A stretch of DNA of 64,000 nucleotides from Marasmitruncus massiliensis (GCF_900186535.1 NZ_FYDE01000004.1:620001-684000); one strand, 5' to 3'. Shown: positions 44,882 to 53,658, counted from the stretch's first letter. Made by a program: numbers and translations. The notes: a model not told the origin generated them from the sequence alone.

Positions 44882-46048
44882 ATGGTTTATTTTGACAATG
44901 CTGCCACCAGCTTCCCCAAACCGCTGCTGGTAAAAAACGCGGTGGATTCCGCGATCGTGCGCTACGGGGCCAATCCGGGACGCAGCGGACATGACCTTGC
45001 GGCGGAAACAGGAAAAAAGGTATATGATGTACGCGTAAAGGCGGCGGAGTTTTTTGGGGCCCGCAACGAGGAACAGGTTGTTTTTATGCAAAACTGCACG
45101 TATGCGCTGAACACGGTTATCAAAGGGCTTCTGCGCCCGGGGGACCATGTGATTACCTCCGATATGGAGCACAATTCAGTCATGCGGCCGCTTCACACTC
45201 TGGAAGCCAGAGGGATCATCACTTACAGTTGCGCGGTTACTTCTTACGACGACGAGGAGACGGTGGACGCGTTCCGCTGTCTGATACGGGACAATACCCG
45301 CGTTATTATTACAACGCACGCGTCCAACGTGTTCGGCATCAAACTGCCGGTTCAAAAACTTGCCCTGCTTGCCCGTCAGTACGGACTGTATTTTGTGCTT
45401 GACGCGGCCCAGACAGCGGGTACAGAGCCCATTCATGTAACCGATATGGGAATTGATTTCCTGTGTACGGCCGGCCATAAGGGGCTGTATGGCCCGGCCG
45501 GGACCGGCCTTTTGATTACCCCCTATGGGAACTGTCTTTCTCCGCTGGTTGAAGGCGGCACAGGCAGCCTCTCGTTTGATTTGGCCCAGCCGGATTTTCT
45601 GCCCGACCGGCTTGAATCGGGTACGCTCAACACGGTTGGGATCATCGGGCTCGGCGCGGGGCTTGACTTTGTAAATCGGTGCGGCCTGGCAAATATTGCA
45701 CGCTGTGAATGCAAAGTAGCGCGCTGTGTCTATGATAATATCAGCAAGGAAAAAGGAGTCATACTTTATACGCCGCCGCCCGAGTATGGCGTCAACCTTC
45801 CGGTCGTCAGCTTTAACATTGAAGGGCTCACTTCGGAAGAAACAACTGCGCGGCTGAACAAGGCCGGGTTTGCGCTGCGGGGCGGGCTGCATTGCGCGCC
45901 TACCGTGCATAAAAAGTTCGGAACCGACTCGATCGGGACTGCAAGAATCAGCGTTGGAGCATTTAACACAGTTGAACAGGCGTGCGATCTGGCAAATGCG
46001 ATCTGCAAAATCGCACGCTCATCCAGACTGGCTGTAAAAAAAGATTGA
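44882..46048 (+). CDS. Cysteine desulfurase-like class V aminotransferase
   Basis: 388 residues. The PLP lysine is K200 in CTAGHKGLYGPAGTG; VYFDNAATSFPKP opens the protein; DMEHNSVMRP and LDAAQTAGTEPI bind the cofactor; the catalytic Cys is C338 in RGGLHCAPTVHKKFGT. It should mobilise sulfur (or selenium) from cysteine/selenocysteine. It is distinct from the IscS/NifS branch and resembles the Clostridial group encoded next to DUF3343 proteins. GGAGGTGA of the preceding gene's end is its RBS. Confidence 0.9.
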   Translation: MVYFDNAATSFPKPLLVKNAVDSAIVRYGANPGRSGHDLAAETGKKVYDVRVKAAEFFGARNEEQVVFMQNCTYALNTVIKGLLRPGDHVITSDMEHNSVMRPLHTLEARGIITYSCAVTSYDDEETVDAFRCLIRDNTRVIITTHASNVFGIKLPVQKLALLARQYGLYFVLDAAQTAGTEPIHVTDMGIDFLCTAGHKGLYGPAGTGLLITPYGNCLSPLVEGGTGSLSFDLAQPDFLPDRLESGTLNTVGIIGLGAGLDFVNRCGLANIARCECKVARCVYDNISKEKGVILYTPPPEYGVNLPVVSFNIEGLTSEETTARLNKAGFALRGGLHCAPTVHKKFGTDSIGTARISVGAFNTVEQACDLANAICKIARSSRLAVKKD

Positions 46049-46072
46049 TTTCATGCTTGAATGTGATAGAAT
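46045..46072 (+). promoter_or_regulatory. Promoter for cdaA-cdaR
   Basis: TTGATT (46045-46050), a 16-bp spacer and TAGAAT (46067-46072), starting at the end of the desulfurase gene. Confidence 0.6.
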
Positions 46073-46086
46073 AGATAATAGGATTG

Positions 46087-46109
46087 TGCGGCCGGGCTTT
46101 CCGGCCGCA
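46087..46109 (+). other. GC-rich hairpin in the cdaA leader
   Basis: TGCGGCCGG pairs perfectly with CCGGCCGCA around a GCTTT loop, 30 bp before cdaA. No T run follows, so it is more likely an mRNA-stabilising or regulatory stem than a terminator. Confidence 0.5.
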
Positions 46110-46139
46110 GTCTCCTAACGGCGAAGGAGAATTAAGCTT

Positions 46140-47003
46140 ATGTCTGCACTGTGGTATTGGATCGTAAATGCGTTTAACGCATTTTCCTGGCGTGATGCAG
46201 TGGATATTACGGTCATCGCGTACTTAATTTATCAGGCCATCAAGCTTGTGCGTGAAACGCGGGCCGCACAGCTCGTCAAAGGCATCGCAATGCTGCTGGT
46301 GCTTTATGTGATTGCGCGCGCTGCCGAACTGCGCACAATGAAGTTTTTGATGGAAAATTTGATGCAGCTGGGGTTCGTAGCGCTTGTGGTGGTGTTTCAG
46401 CCGGAACTGCGCCGGGCGCTGGAACAGGTTGGGCGTTCCCGGATTGGAAAGCTTCAGGTGTTTTCGTCGTCAATGGGCGAGCAGGACGCGAAAATCGGCT
46501 GGACAAAGTTTATCAATGCGCTGGTGGAAGAAGCGTCCGCCCTGTCCCGCCAGAAAATCGGCGCGCTTATCGTGATTGAGCAGAATACAAAACTCGGGGA
46601 TATCATCAAGACCGGTACAATCATTGATTCTGACCCTTCCGCCGAACTGATTGGCAACATCTTTTTTCCCAATTCTCCTTTGCATGACGGCGCCATGATT
46701 GTTCGAAACGGACGGCTTCATGCGGCTGGCTGCTTTTTGCCACTATCCGACAATTCCGAGATCAGCAGGGAGCTCGGTACCCGCCATCGTGCGGCGCTTG
46801 GCATGAGCGAAATGAGCGACGCTCTTGTCATCGTCGTTTCGGAGGAGACGGGATATATTACTGCCTGCCAGAACGGCAGGCTGGACAGAGGGCTCACACT
46901 GGCAGAACTGCGGGAGCGGCTCAGCAGTGTATTGATCCCTGAAAAGTTTGCATCGGAGCCTTCCGACAAGAAGTTTGACTTCAGGAAGGGGAAAAAGCAA
47001 TGA
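46140..47003 (+). CDS. cdaA: Diadenylate cyclase CdaA
   Basis: Makes c-di-AMP from two ATP; controls potassium and osmotic balance and cell-wall homeostasis. The 287-residue membrane protein has three N-terminal hydrophobic helices (about residues 10-85), a short coiled-coil linker and the DAC domain with the catalytic motifs DGA (D183-A185) and RHR (R215-R217). RBS GAAGGAGA stands before ATG 46140. It overlaps cdaR by 4 bp. Confidence 0.96.
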   Translation: MSALWYWIVNAFNAFSWRDAVDITVIAYLIYQAIKLVRETRAAQLVKGIAMLLVLYVIARAAELRTMKFLMENLMQLGFVALVVVFQPELRRALEQVGRSRIGKLQVFSSSMGEQDAKIGWTKFINALVEEASALSRQKIGALIVIEQNTKLGDIIKTGTIIDSDPSAELIGNIFFPNSPLHDGAMIVRNGRLHAAGCFLPLSDNSEISRELGTRHRAALGMSEMSDALVIVVSEETGYITACQNGRLDRGLTLAELRERLSSVLIPEKFASEPSDKKFDFRKGKKQ

Positions 47004-48274
47004 AATTAAATTACGATAGAATTTTTAGCAATAAAAGTTTATTAAAGTTGATGTCGCTTCTTCTTGCGGTTTTGGCATGGCTGTTGGTTGTAAGGACGAT
47101 CGACTCCATCACCACCAGGACCATCAAAGATGTTACCGTGGATGTCACCGCGCAGTCTTCCAAAATTGACCCGATGAATCTGAGTGTAGTGGAGGAGCAG
47201 GGTCAGGAAATTGCGGTGGATGTCCTGATTGAAGGTGATCAGGGGGTTATCGGCGGTGTTCGGCCTTCGGAACTGAGCGTTGTGGCGGATTTGACCGGCA
47301 TCACGCAGCCCGGCACCTATAACAATGTAAGATTGATCTGTACCGACTTAAACAGCGTCGGCGCTACAAATAAAAGGTTTCAGGTCGCGAAAATTACGCC
47401 TTCCATGATTACTGTAAAAATAGACCGGATGGTAACCAGAAACTTTGCGATTACCACTGATGTGGAAGGGCTTTTGATTCCGGACGATTATGTGGGCTTC
47501 GAGACGGCCACCACGCCGAAAGAAGTGACAATCACAGGCCCGGAGAGCGAAATCAGCAAGATAAACAGCTGCGGGGTCTCTGCAGCCTTTACAGACCCCT
47601 TAACCAAAAATACCACGGTAAAAAGCGATATTGTGCTTTATGACAGTGAAGGAAATGAACTTGAGAAAAATCTCTTTACACTGAGCCCCGAGACCGCAGA
47701 CATTACCGTGCCGGTGCTCAAGCGCAAAAAATTGCCTGTCAAGGTTGATTTTATCAATGTGCCGTCCGGTTTCCCGATTCAGGATCTGGATTATAAGCTG
47801 TCGCAGGGGTATATTAATGTTGCGGGGCCGGAGAGCGGGATTGACGCCTATCAGGATTTGTCAATCGGGCATATCAACCTGAGCGAAATAGGGCTGAACT
47901 ATGTGGAAGTCTTTGATATTTCTCTGCCAAGCGGCTTTAAAAATCTGGACAACGTGGACGGCATCAGCGTGGAAGTGGATACGGCCGGTATGACGGAAGC
48001 AAACTTTGTGGTGAAAAACATCAAAGCGGTGAACGTTCCGGTGAATTATGAAGTTTCAGTTGATACCGTGCAGATCAGCGGTGTCCATATGGTTGGTTTG
48101 GAAGAAGCGATGGAAAACCTGTCAGCCGATGACCTTGTGGCCGAGATAGATATCTCCGAACGGGAAGTTTCGCCCGGCCCGTATAATCTACCGGTTAAAA
48201 TTACCGCACCGGGCAAAGGGCTGGTCTGGGCGGAGGGCGAATATACCGCCGTGGTCACCATCAAAGAAAAATAA
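47000..48274 (+). CDS. cdaR: YbbR-domain regulator of CdaA
   Basis: 424 residues: one N-terminal membrane helix (about 15-32, LLKLMSLLLAVLAWLLVV) and then an extracellular part of four YbbR repeats (for example TITGPESEI and INVAGPESGI segments). It binds CdaA and modulates its activity. It is coupled to cdaA by overlap. The third gene of the usual cdaA-cdaR-glmM operon is absent here; a COG2509 flavoprotein follows instead, an arrangement I recall from other Clostridia. Confidence 0.92.
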   Translation: MKLNYDRIFSNKSLLKLMSLLLAVLAWLLVVRTIDSITTRTIKDVTVDVTAQSSKIDPMNLSVVEEQGQEIAVDVLIEGDQGVIGGVRPSELSVVADLTGITQPGTYNNVRLICTDLNSVGATNKRFQVAKITPSMITVKIDRMVTRNFAITTDVEGLLIPDDYVGFETATTPKEVTITGPESEISKINSCGVSAAFTDPLTKNTTVKSDIVLYDSEGNELEKNLFTLSPETADITVPVLKRKKLPVKVDFINVPSGFPIQDLDYKLSQGYINVAGPESGIDAYQDLSIGHINLSEIGLNYVEVFDISLPSGFKNLDNVDGISVEVDTAGMTEANFVVKNIKAVNVPVNYEVSVDTVQISGVHMVGLEEAMENLSADDLVAEIDISEREVSPGPYNLPVKITAPGKGLVWAEGEYTAVVTIKEK

Positions 48275-48279
48275 CAACA

Positions 48280-48313
48280 GGAGGAGTGCCCGGCACCAGC
48301 CGGACACTCCTCC
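48280..48313. terminator. Hairpin between cdaR and the COG2509 gene
   Basis: GGAGGAGTG pairs with CACTCCTCC (9 bp), with an inner CCGG/CCGG pairing. No T run follows, so it may attenuate rather than terminate. Confidence 0.5.
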
Positions 48314-48333
48314 ATCATGTCAGAGGAAATCAA

Positions 48334-49926
48334 ATGTCAATTCTAATTCATTCGATCAGGACATCTATTCAGGAAGACCGGCAGGAAGCGGTGAGAAAAG
48401 CAATCCGTCTGCTCGGGGTGCCGGGGGACGCAGTCAAGTCCGCACATATTGTAAAAACATCGTTGGACGCCCGGAAACGGACGGACGTGCATTTTGTTCA
48501 TTCGGTCTCCGTTTCGCTCGAAGGCGGGGAGCCGGAGACGGTCAACCGTTTTTCGGGAAACCAGGTCTGTCTTCAGGTGGAGCAGCCGCTTGAAGTTGTT
48601 ACCGGCTCGAAGAGACTCGAACACCGCCCGGTTATCGTGGGATTTGGACCTGCCGGCATGTTTGCGGGGCTTCTACTGGCCCGTCAGGGATACCGCCCGC
48701 TGATTTTGGAGCGCGGAAGTGAAATGGACCGGCGGGTTGCTGACGTGGAGCGGTTTTGGAAAACCGGAACCCTGAATTCTCAGAGTAATGTGCAGTTCGG
48801 CGAGGGCGGGGCCGGAACCTTTTCGGATGGGAAGCTGACGACGCGCATCGGGGATTCCAAATGCGGATGGGTTTTAAAGGAGTTTGCCGGATTTGGAGCG
48901 CCCGGGGAAATTCTGTATAAAGCAAAACCCCATATCGGAACCGACCGTCTTCGTGAGGTTGTAAAAAACATCCGGAAGGAAATTATCGCGCTGGGCGGAG
49001 AAGTCAGGTTTGACACGATGCTGTCCGATCTGGAAATCAAAAACGGAAAGCTGGCAGCGGCTGTGACCCCCTCCGAAACCATCCCTGCCGGCGTGCTGAT
49101 TCTGGCAGCCGGACACAGCGCACGTGACACTTTTGAAATGCTGCTCCGCCGGGGGCTCACCATGGAAGCAAAACCGTTTTCGGTGGGGGTCCGCGTGGAA
49201 CATCTGCAGTCGGATATTGACCGGGGGCTGTATGGGGAGCTTGCCGGACATCCCGCATTGCCGGTGGGAGAATATCAGCTCTCCCATCGCATAGGGGAAC
49301 GGGGCGTCTATACCTTCTGCATGTGCCCGGGAGGCTTCGTCGTGCCGTCTGCGTCGGAGCAGGAGATGGTGGTTACCAACGGCATGAGCTGCTATGCGCG
49401 CGACGGAGTAAATGCCAACGCTGACGTAGCCGTTTCTGTGACGCCTTCGGACTTTGGCAGCTCCCCGCTTGACGGCATGCAGTTTCAGCGCAGGCTGGAG
49501 CGCCTCGCGTGGCAGGCCGGGGGACGGTCCTATCAGGCGCCCGCGCAGGATGTCGGCCACTTTCTGGACGGCAAGCCGGGGCTTACAGTCGGAAAAGTGC
49601 GGCCGACCTATCATCTGGGCGTACAGCCCTGTGATTTTAACGCGCTTCTGCCCGCTTTTGTGGCGGATATGCTAAAAGCGGGGCTTTTGTCCTTTGACAG
49701 GAAGCTGAATGGATACGCGGCCCGGGATACGCTGCTGACCGGCGTGGAAACACGTACGTCCTCGCCTGTGCGCATCCTGCGCGGTGAGAATATGCAGTCT
49801 CCTTCCGTTTCGGGCCTCTATCCCTGTGCGGAGGGCGCCGGATATGCCGGCGGTATCATCAGCGCCGCAGTTGACGGAATTCGCTGCGCACTCGCTGTAA
49901 TGGCTGAATATCACCCGATTGCGTAA
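48334..49926 (+). CDS. COG2509-type NAD(P)/FAD-dependent dehydrogenase, unknown substrate
   Basis: 530 residues. An N-terminal domain of about 95 residues (KAIRLLGVPGDAVKSAHIVKTS-like ferredoxin fold) precedes the FAD-binding VIVGFGPAGMFAG (GxGPAG from G103). GEGGAGTFSDGKLTTR is the signature of this uncharacterised group. The C-terminus GLYPCAEGAGYAGGI is the second FAD contact. ATG 48334 has AGAGGA 6 nt upstream. Position after cdaA-cdaR recurs in Clostridia, but no functional link is established. Confidence 0.87.
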   Translation: MSILIHSIRTSIQEDRQEAVRKAIRLLGVPGDAVKSAHIVKTSLDARKRTDVHFVHSVSVSLEGGEPETVNRFSGNQVCLQVEQPLEVVTGSKRLEHRPVIVGFGPAGMFAGLLLARQGYRPLILERGSEMDRRVADVERFWKTGTLNSQSNVQFGEGGAGTFSDGKLTTRIGDSKCGWVLKEFAGFGAPGEILYKAKPHIGTDRLREVVKNIRKEIIALGGEVRFDTMLSDLEIKNGKLAAAVTPSETIPAGVLILAAGHSARDTFEMLLRRGLTMEAKPFSVGVRVEHLQSDIDRGLYGELAGHPALPVGEYQLSHRIGERGVYTFCMCPGGFVVPSASEQEMVVTNGMSCYARDGVNANADVAVSVTPSDFGSSPLDGMQFQRRLERLAWQAGGRSYQAPAQDVGHFLDGKPGLTVGKVRPTYHLGVQPCDFNALLPAFVADMLKAGLLSFDRKLNGYAARDTLLTGVETRTSSPVRILRGENMQSPSVSGLYPCAEGAGYAGGIISAAVDGIRCALAVMAEYHPIA

Positions 49927-49984
49927 CAAAATGCATAAATTTCGCATAATATGGCAGTAAAATTGAGCCTGGGAGGGGTCTGCC

Positions 49985-50680
49985 ATGAAAATCGGAGTTG
50001 CATTTTCCGGCAGCGGCGCGGGGGCGCCCTGGTCACATATCTTTGCAGAGGAGCTCCGTTCCTGTGCGATCCCAATTGCGATGCTGTCCGCGACCTCATT
50101 GACTGCGGTTCCCGTTTTGCTTTGGTCCAAGGGGTGCTCCGATGAGGAAATACAGCTGTGGATGCAGAACATTTTTCAGGACCCCGCGCTTGGGTGCAGA
50201 CAGTTGGCCAAATCGGAACTGATCAAAAGGCCAGACGGATATTCTGTTGCAATCAGTAGTGTGGATATCCTGAGCGGGGTCTCCGTGTTATATTCGGATG
50301 AATTGCAGGCCGACGCCTGGAATCTGAAGGTTCACCCGCTTGCCGGAAACGAGGAATATGCGCTGATGTCCGCTGTCAGCCCTTTTGGCGGGATGGAGCC
50401 GCCGATTGTAGATAAAATGAAACTGTGTGATTTTTCAATGCGTTACGGATGCCCTTTCTTTCCACTGAAAATGGCGGGAATCGAGCGGATTTTATCCGTA
50501 TCGTTTCCCGGAGGGGATATGCCGGTGCAGGCGGCAGGGGATAATATGACAGCGCTGACAGGGCGCAATGCGGACCTCCACTTTTCGATCAAACCGGATT
50601 CTCCGGAACGTGTGGAAACCTATATCCGCTCGTTTGTACAGAACAATATTGGCGCGATCTATCAGAAACTGCTGTTTTAG
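49985..50680 (+). CDS. Degenerate patatin-like protein, function unknown
   Basis: 231 residues, no signal peptide. The opening GVAFSGSGAGAPW corresponds to the patatin oxyanion Gly-rich loop. AMLSATSLTA (S38) lines up with the nucleophile elbow GxSxG, but both glycines are replaced. SPFGGMEPPIVDKMKLCDFSM (D149) lines up with the catalytic-Asp DGG region, here D-F-S. Serine and aspartate may survive while the motifs around them do not. It could be a divergent hydrolase or a pseudoenzyme. The patatin assignment is my reading of the spacing, not a database result. RBS GGGAGGGG precedes ATG 49985. Confidence 0.55.
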   Translation: MKIGVAFSGSGAGAPWSHIFAEELRSCAIPIAMLSATSLTAVPVLLWSKGCSDEEIQLWMQNIFQDPALGCRQLAKSELIKRPDGYSVAISSVDILSGVSVLYSDELQADAWNLKVHPLAGNEEYALMSAVSPFGGMEPPIVDKMKLCDFSMRYGCPFFPLKMAGIERILSVSFPGGDMPVQAAGDNMTALTGRNADLHFSIKPDSPERVETYIRSFVQNNIGAIYQKLLF

Positions 50681-50739
50681 GCACTTATAAAGGAAATAAA
50701 ACTTGTATTGTATGACGTTAAAAGAAAGAGGATTGCTGG

Positions 50740-51885
50740 ATGAAAAAACTAACGTTAGCCTGTCCGTGCCTTTTTGGGCTGGAAAGCGTGCTCGCATTCG
50801 AAGTTCGCAAGCTCGGGGGAGAAAATGTAACGGTAACCGACGGGCGTGTTACATTTGAGGGAGATCTTTCCATGGTGGCTAAGGCGAATATCTGGCTGCG
50901 CACCGCGGAGCGGGTGGGGATTGTCATTGGGTCTTTTAAGGCGGAAACATTTACGGAGTTGTTTGACCAGACGGCTGAACTGCCATGGGAAGAGTTTATC
51001 GGCATAGAGGATCAGTTCCCGGTGAAAGGCTCTTCCATCAATTCAAAGCTGTTCAGTATGTCCGATTGCCAGCGGATTATCAAACGCGCGATTGTCCGCA
51101 GGTTTGAAAAGGTCTACCATAAGGAGCAGTTTTCAGAAACAGGGGCTTTGTATCAGGTGCAGTATTCCATTCATAAGGATATCGTGACTTTGATGCTCGA
51201 TACAACGGGCGCGGGGCTGCATAAGCGGGGCTACCGTGCAAATTCAAATGAAGCGCCGATTAAAGAGACCATTGCGGCCGGTATTGTCGACTTTGCGCGG
51301 GTACGCGGCGATTCAACCGTATATGACCCGATGTGCGGTTCCGGAACGCTGGTCATTGAGGCCGCGCTGAAGGCGCTGAATATTGCCCCCGGCATCCGGC
51401 GTCGTTTTGCCGCACAGAATTGGGCCTGTTTTCAGAATTACATTTTTAACGATGTCCGCAAAGAAGCAAATGAACAGGTACGGCGTGACGCGCCGTTCAT
51501 GGCTTATGCCGCCGACATTGACCCGCATGCCGTGCAGCTGACAATGGAAAATGCGGCAAAAGCCGGTGTGGCGTCCCGTATCCGCGTGCGCCGGGCGGAT
51601 TTAGCGGATTTCCATATTGAGCCCGAACAAAAAGGGATTGTACTCACCAACCCGCCATACGGGGAGCGTATGCTGGCAGTATCCGAAGCGGAAACGCTCT
51701 ATCGCACGATGGGAGAAGTGTTTGTGCCTGCCGAGCATGCAAGCTATTACATCATCAGCCCGCATGAGGAGTTTGAGGAACTGTTCGGCCGCAAGGCAGA
51801 CCGCCGCCGCAAGCTTTATAATGGGATGATCAAGTGTCAGCTGTTCATGTATTTCAACAAAGATGAACGTTCCTTCAAAAAATAA
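50740..51885 (+). CDS. THUMP-domain class I RNA methyltransferase (RlmL N-terminal-half/YpsC type)
   Basis: 381 residues. An N-terminal ferredoxin-like/THUMP region (about 1-155, ACPCLFGLESVLAFEVRKLG) leads into GLHKRGYRANSNEAPIKETIAAG and the Rossmann methyltransferase core with DPMCGSGTLVIEAAL. The catalytic motif is NPPYGER (N304-Y307), typical of N2-guanosine methylation of 23S rRNA. The core is full length; the exact target base is not readable. RBS AAGAGGATT before ATG 50740. Confidence 0.9.
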   Translation: MKKLTLACPCLFGLESVLAFEVRKLGGENVTVTDGRVTFEGDLSMVAKANIWLRTAERVGIVIGSFKAETFTELFDQTAELPWEEFIGIEDQFPVKGSSINSKLFSMSDCQRIIKRAIVRRFEKVYHKEQFSETGALYQVQYSIHKDIVTLMLDTTGAGLHKRGYRANSNEAPIKETIAAGIVDFARVRGDSTVYDPMCGSGTLVIEAALKALNIAPGIRRRFAAQNWACFQNYIFNDVRKEANEQVRRDAPFMAYAADIDPHAVQLTMENAAKAGVASRIRVRRADLADFHIEPEQKGIVLTNPPYGERMLAVSEAETLYRTMGEVFVPAEHASYYIISPHEEFEELFGRKADRRRKLYNGMIKCQLFMYFNKDERSFKK

Positions 51886-51893
51886 AAAGTGCT

Positions 51894-51935
51894 GACAAAA
51901 CGGGTCGCGGCAGTTTCGTGGTCCGTTTTGTCTTA
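51894..51935 (+). terminator. Terminator-like hairpin after the methyltransferase gene
   Basis: GACAAAACGG pairs with CCGTTTTGTC across a 19-nt loop. The rest of the gap to 52120 is AT-rich and I see no gene in it; a 73-codon open frame there has no RBS or family-like sequence. Confidence 0.6.
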
Positions 51936-52120
51936 TCCGGCTGAAAGTTTTAATACAGGGATATTTGCATGCCCAGAAATGGCAGGAATATTACAAAGGG
52001 ATGGAAGAAGAGGACTCCAATATCTTGAAAATTTATGTTTTGTACAATTTTTTAATCAAATTAAAATGATTATATGTGAATATAGGACTACAATTATTAC
52101 AATTTGGTAACAAAAACCTC

Positions 52121-52149
52121 TTGAAAAAGCAGGGTATCTCCCATATACT
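52121..52149 (+). promoter_or_regulatory. Promoter of the Ser-rich surface-protein gene
   Basis: TTGAAA (52121-52126), a 17-bp spacer and TATACT (52144-52149), followed by a leader of about 60 nt. Confidence 0.75.
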
Positions 52150-52218
52150 TGGCTCATTCCAAGCTGTTCGTGTGACGAAACAGGACGGAAATGATTATTT
52201 TTCAGGAGGATTTAAAAC

Positions 52219-53496
52219 ATGAAAAAAGCGATTGCAATGTTGCTCGCGACCACCACCGCGCTTTCCCTTGGCGTGACTGCTCTGGCTGAAGACGTCTCCT
52301 CTTCCGAAGCTTCCTCTTCTGAGGTCTCTTCTTCCGAAGCGTCTTCCTCTGAGGCTTCCTCTTCTGAAGTTTCCTCTTCCGAGGCATCTTCCTCTGAGGC
52401 TTCCTCTTCCGAGGTTTCTTCTTCTGAAGCATCCTCTTCCGAGGCATCTTCCTCTGAGGCTTCTTCTTCCGAAGCGGAAACCCCTGTGGGTGATCCGACC
52501 GCATTCCAGTTTGACGCTGACGAAGACGGCGCAATCCTGGGTGAAACGATTCTTGAGCCCGGCACAGAGTACAAGTTCCCCGCTTATGTAACCATTGGCG
52601 GCCAGAAGGTTGCGATTACCGACAAGCTGCTGGAGACCTACAAATTCTCTTACACCAGAGTATCTTCCAAGAGTGCCGAGACCTTCAAAATTGACGATTA
52701 CAAAGGCACCTACTACCTGTATGTGGAACCCAAAGACGGCACTCCGATTGAAGAAATTGAGCTCAAGTACAACATCAAGCTCGTGAAGAAGTCCGACAAC
52801 CTGTCCCTCTTCACCCAGCAGGTTAAATTCTCCTACGGCTACACCGAAGCGAACAGCGACTACATCAAGGGGCTGGACAAGGGCGATGAAGTTGAGATCG
52901 ACAACAACAACCCGGTTATCACCGAAGACCAGTTCGAGAAGATCGCAGAGATCAACGATTACAAGAACGTGACCCTTTCCGGCCCGTCCTGGAAGTTCAC
53001 TGTTAACGTCACCGACGAAGAAACCAAAAACATGGTTTCCTCCAACGCGGGCGTCAAAGAGATCATGGCTCAGTTCCCTGACCAGGATTTCAAATTCTAC
53101 AAATTTGCCGGCAAACCCTCCTTCGCGGCAACCGGTACAGTTGCGCTGGATGTGGAAGACATTGTTGACGAGTTCGACAATATGTACACCTACCGCTATG
53201 CGGACGGCAAACTGTACAGACTGAACGCAACCTACAATGAGGATGACGAAACCCTCAACTTCCGCACCAACACGCTGGACACCTTCCTTGTCACCAACAA
53301 GCTGATCAAAGACGGCACTGTCATTGAGAACGCCGATGTCGATGATGATGACACCTCCAGCGATGTGGATGAGACCGATGATGGCAAAGGCAACCCGACC
53401 ACCGGTGCAAGCGACATGATCAACGCCGCTGTTATGGCTGCGATCGCTTCCCTGGCTGCTGCCGGTACCGTTGTCTGCAAAAAACTCTCCAAGTAA
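52219..53496 (+). CDS. Secreted surface protein with Ser/Glu repeats and an NPTTG-type C-terminal anchor
   Basis: 425 residues. A signal peptide (MKKAIAMLLATTTALSLGVTALA) is probably cut after A23. Residues 27-86 are 12 copies of SSSE(A/V). A beta-rich globular part of about 300 residues follows, and then an acidic Asp/Ser linker with NPTTG near the end, a hydrophobic helix (MINAAVMAAIASLAAAGTVV) and KKLSK. This is the layout of a sortase-type or membrane-retained surface protein; NPxTG motifs are frequent in this group of Clostridia, but which sortase would act on it is unknown. RBS AGGAGGATTT. A strong promoter and terminator make it monocistronic and probably abundant. The substrate or partner is unknown. 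Confidence 0.82.
   Translation: MKKAIAMLLATTTALSLGVTALAEDVSSSEASSSEVSSSEASSSEASSSEVSSSEASSSEASSSEVSSSEASSSEASSSEASSSEAETPVGDPTAFQFDADEDGAILGETILEPGTEYKFPAYVTIGGQKVAITDKLLETYKFSYTRVSSKSAETFKIDDYKGTYYLYVEPKDGTPIEEIELKYNIKLVKKSDNLSLFTQQVKFSYGYTEANSDYIKGLDKGDEVEIDNNNPVITEDQFEKIAEINDYKNVTLSGPSWKFTVNVTDEETKNMVSSNAGVKEIMAQFPDQDFKFYKFAGKPSFAATGTVALDVEDIVDEFDNMYTYRYADGKLYRLNATYNEDDETLNFRTNTLDTFLVTNKLIKDGTVIENADVDDDDTSSDVDETDDGKGNPTTGASDMINAAVMAAIASLAAAGTVVCKKLSK
52297..52476 (+). repeat. Tandem 15-bp repeat encoding SSSE(A/V), 12 copies
   Basis: Twelve in-frame units of five codons. The Val variants occur at units 2, 5 and 8, so the array has a higher order of three units (45 bp), a sign of recent duplication by slippage or recombination. 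Confidence 0.9.
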
Positions 53497-53510
53497 GATA
53501 TTTCTTCTTT

Positions 53511-53540
53511 AAAAACGGCCGCCTTCGGGCGGCCGTTTTT
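53511..53540 (+). terminator. Strong terminator after the surface-protein gene
   Basis: A 13-bp stem (53511-53523 with 53528-53540) capped by a stable TTCG tetraloop, ending in five T residues. Confidence 0.95.
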
Positions 53541-53573
53541 GTTGTAAAATTCCCCAAAAGGCTGTCGATCATC

Positions 53574-53603
53574 TTGACAATCCGGTGGGAATCATAGTAA
53601 TCT
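53574..53603 (+). promoter_or_regulatory. Promoter upstream of malQ
   Basis: A perfect TTGACA (53574-53579) is followed at 18 bp by TAATCT (53598-53603); an overlapping TAGTAA at 15 bp is the alternative -10. A small GCCGG/CCGGC hairpin lies in the leader near 53632-53650. Confidence 0.5.
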
Positions 53604-53658
53604 AGTTAGGATTTAAGGCAGAGAGCCTCCCGCCGGATGAACCGGCAGGGCAGTATTC

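Noticed and set aside
51889-52110. A 73-codon frame after the methyltransferase gene
   Set aside because: It begins inside a terminator hairpin, lacks an RBS and its composition is like non-coding AT-rich DNA.
52202-52574. Minus-strand open frames of Glu/Ala or Lys/Arg repeats opposite the Ser-rich array
   Set aside because: Antisense translations of the 15-bp tandem repeat with no RBS or independent support.
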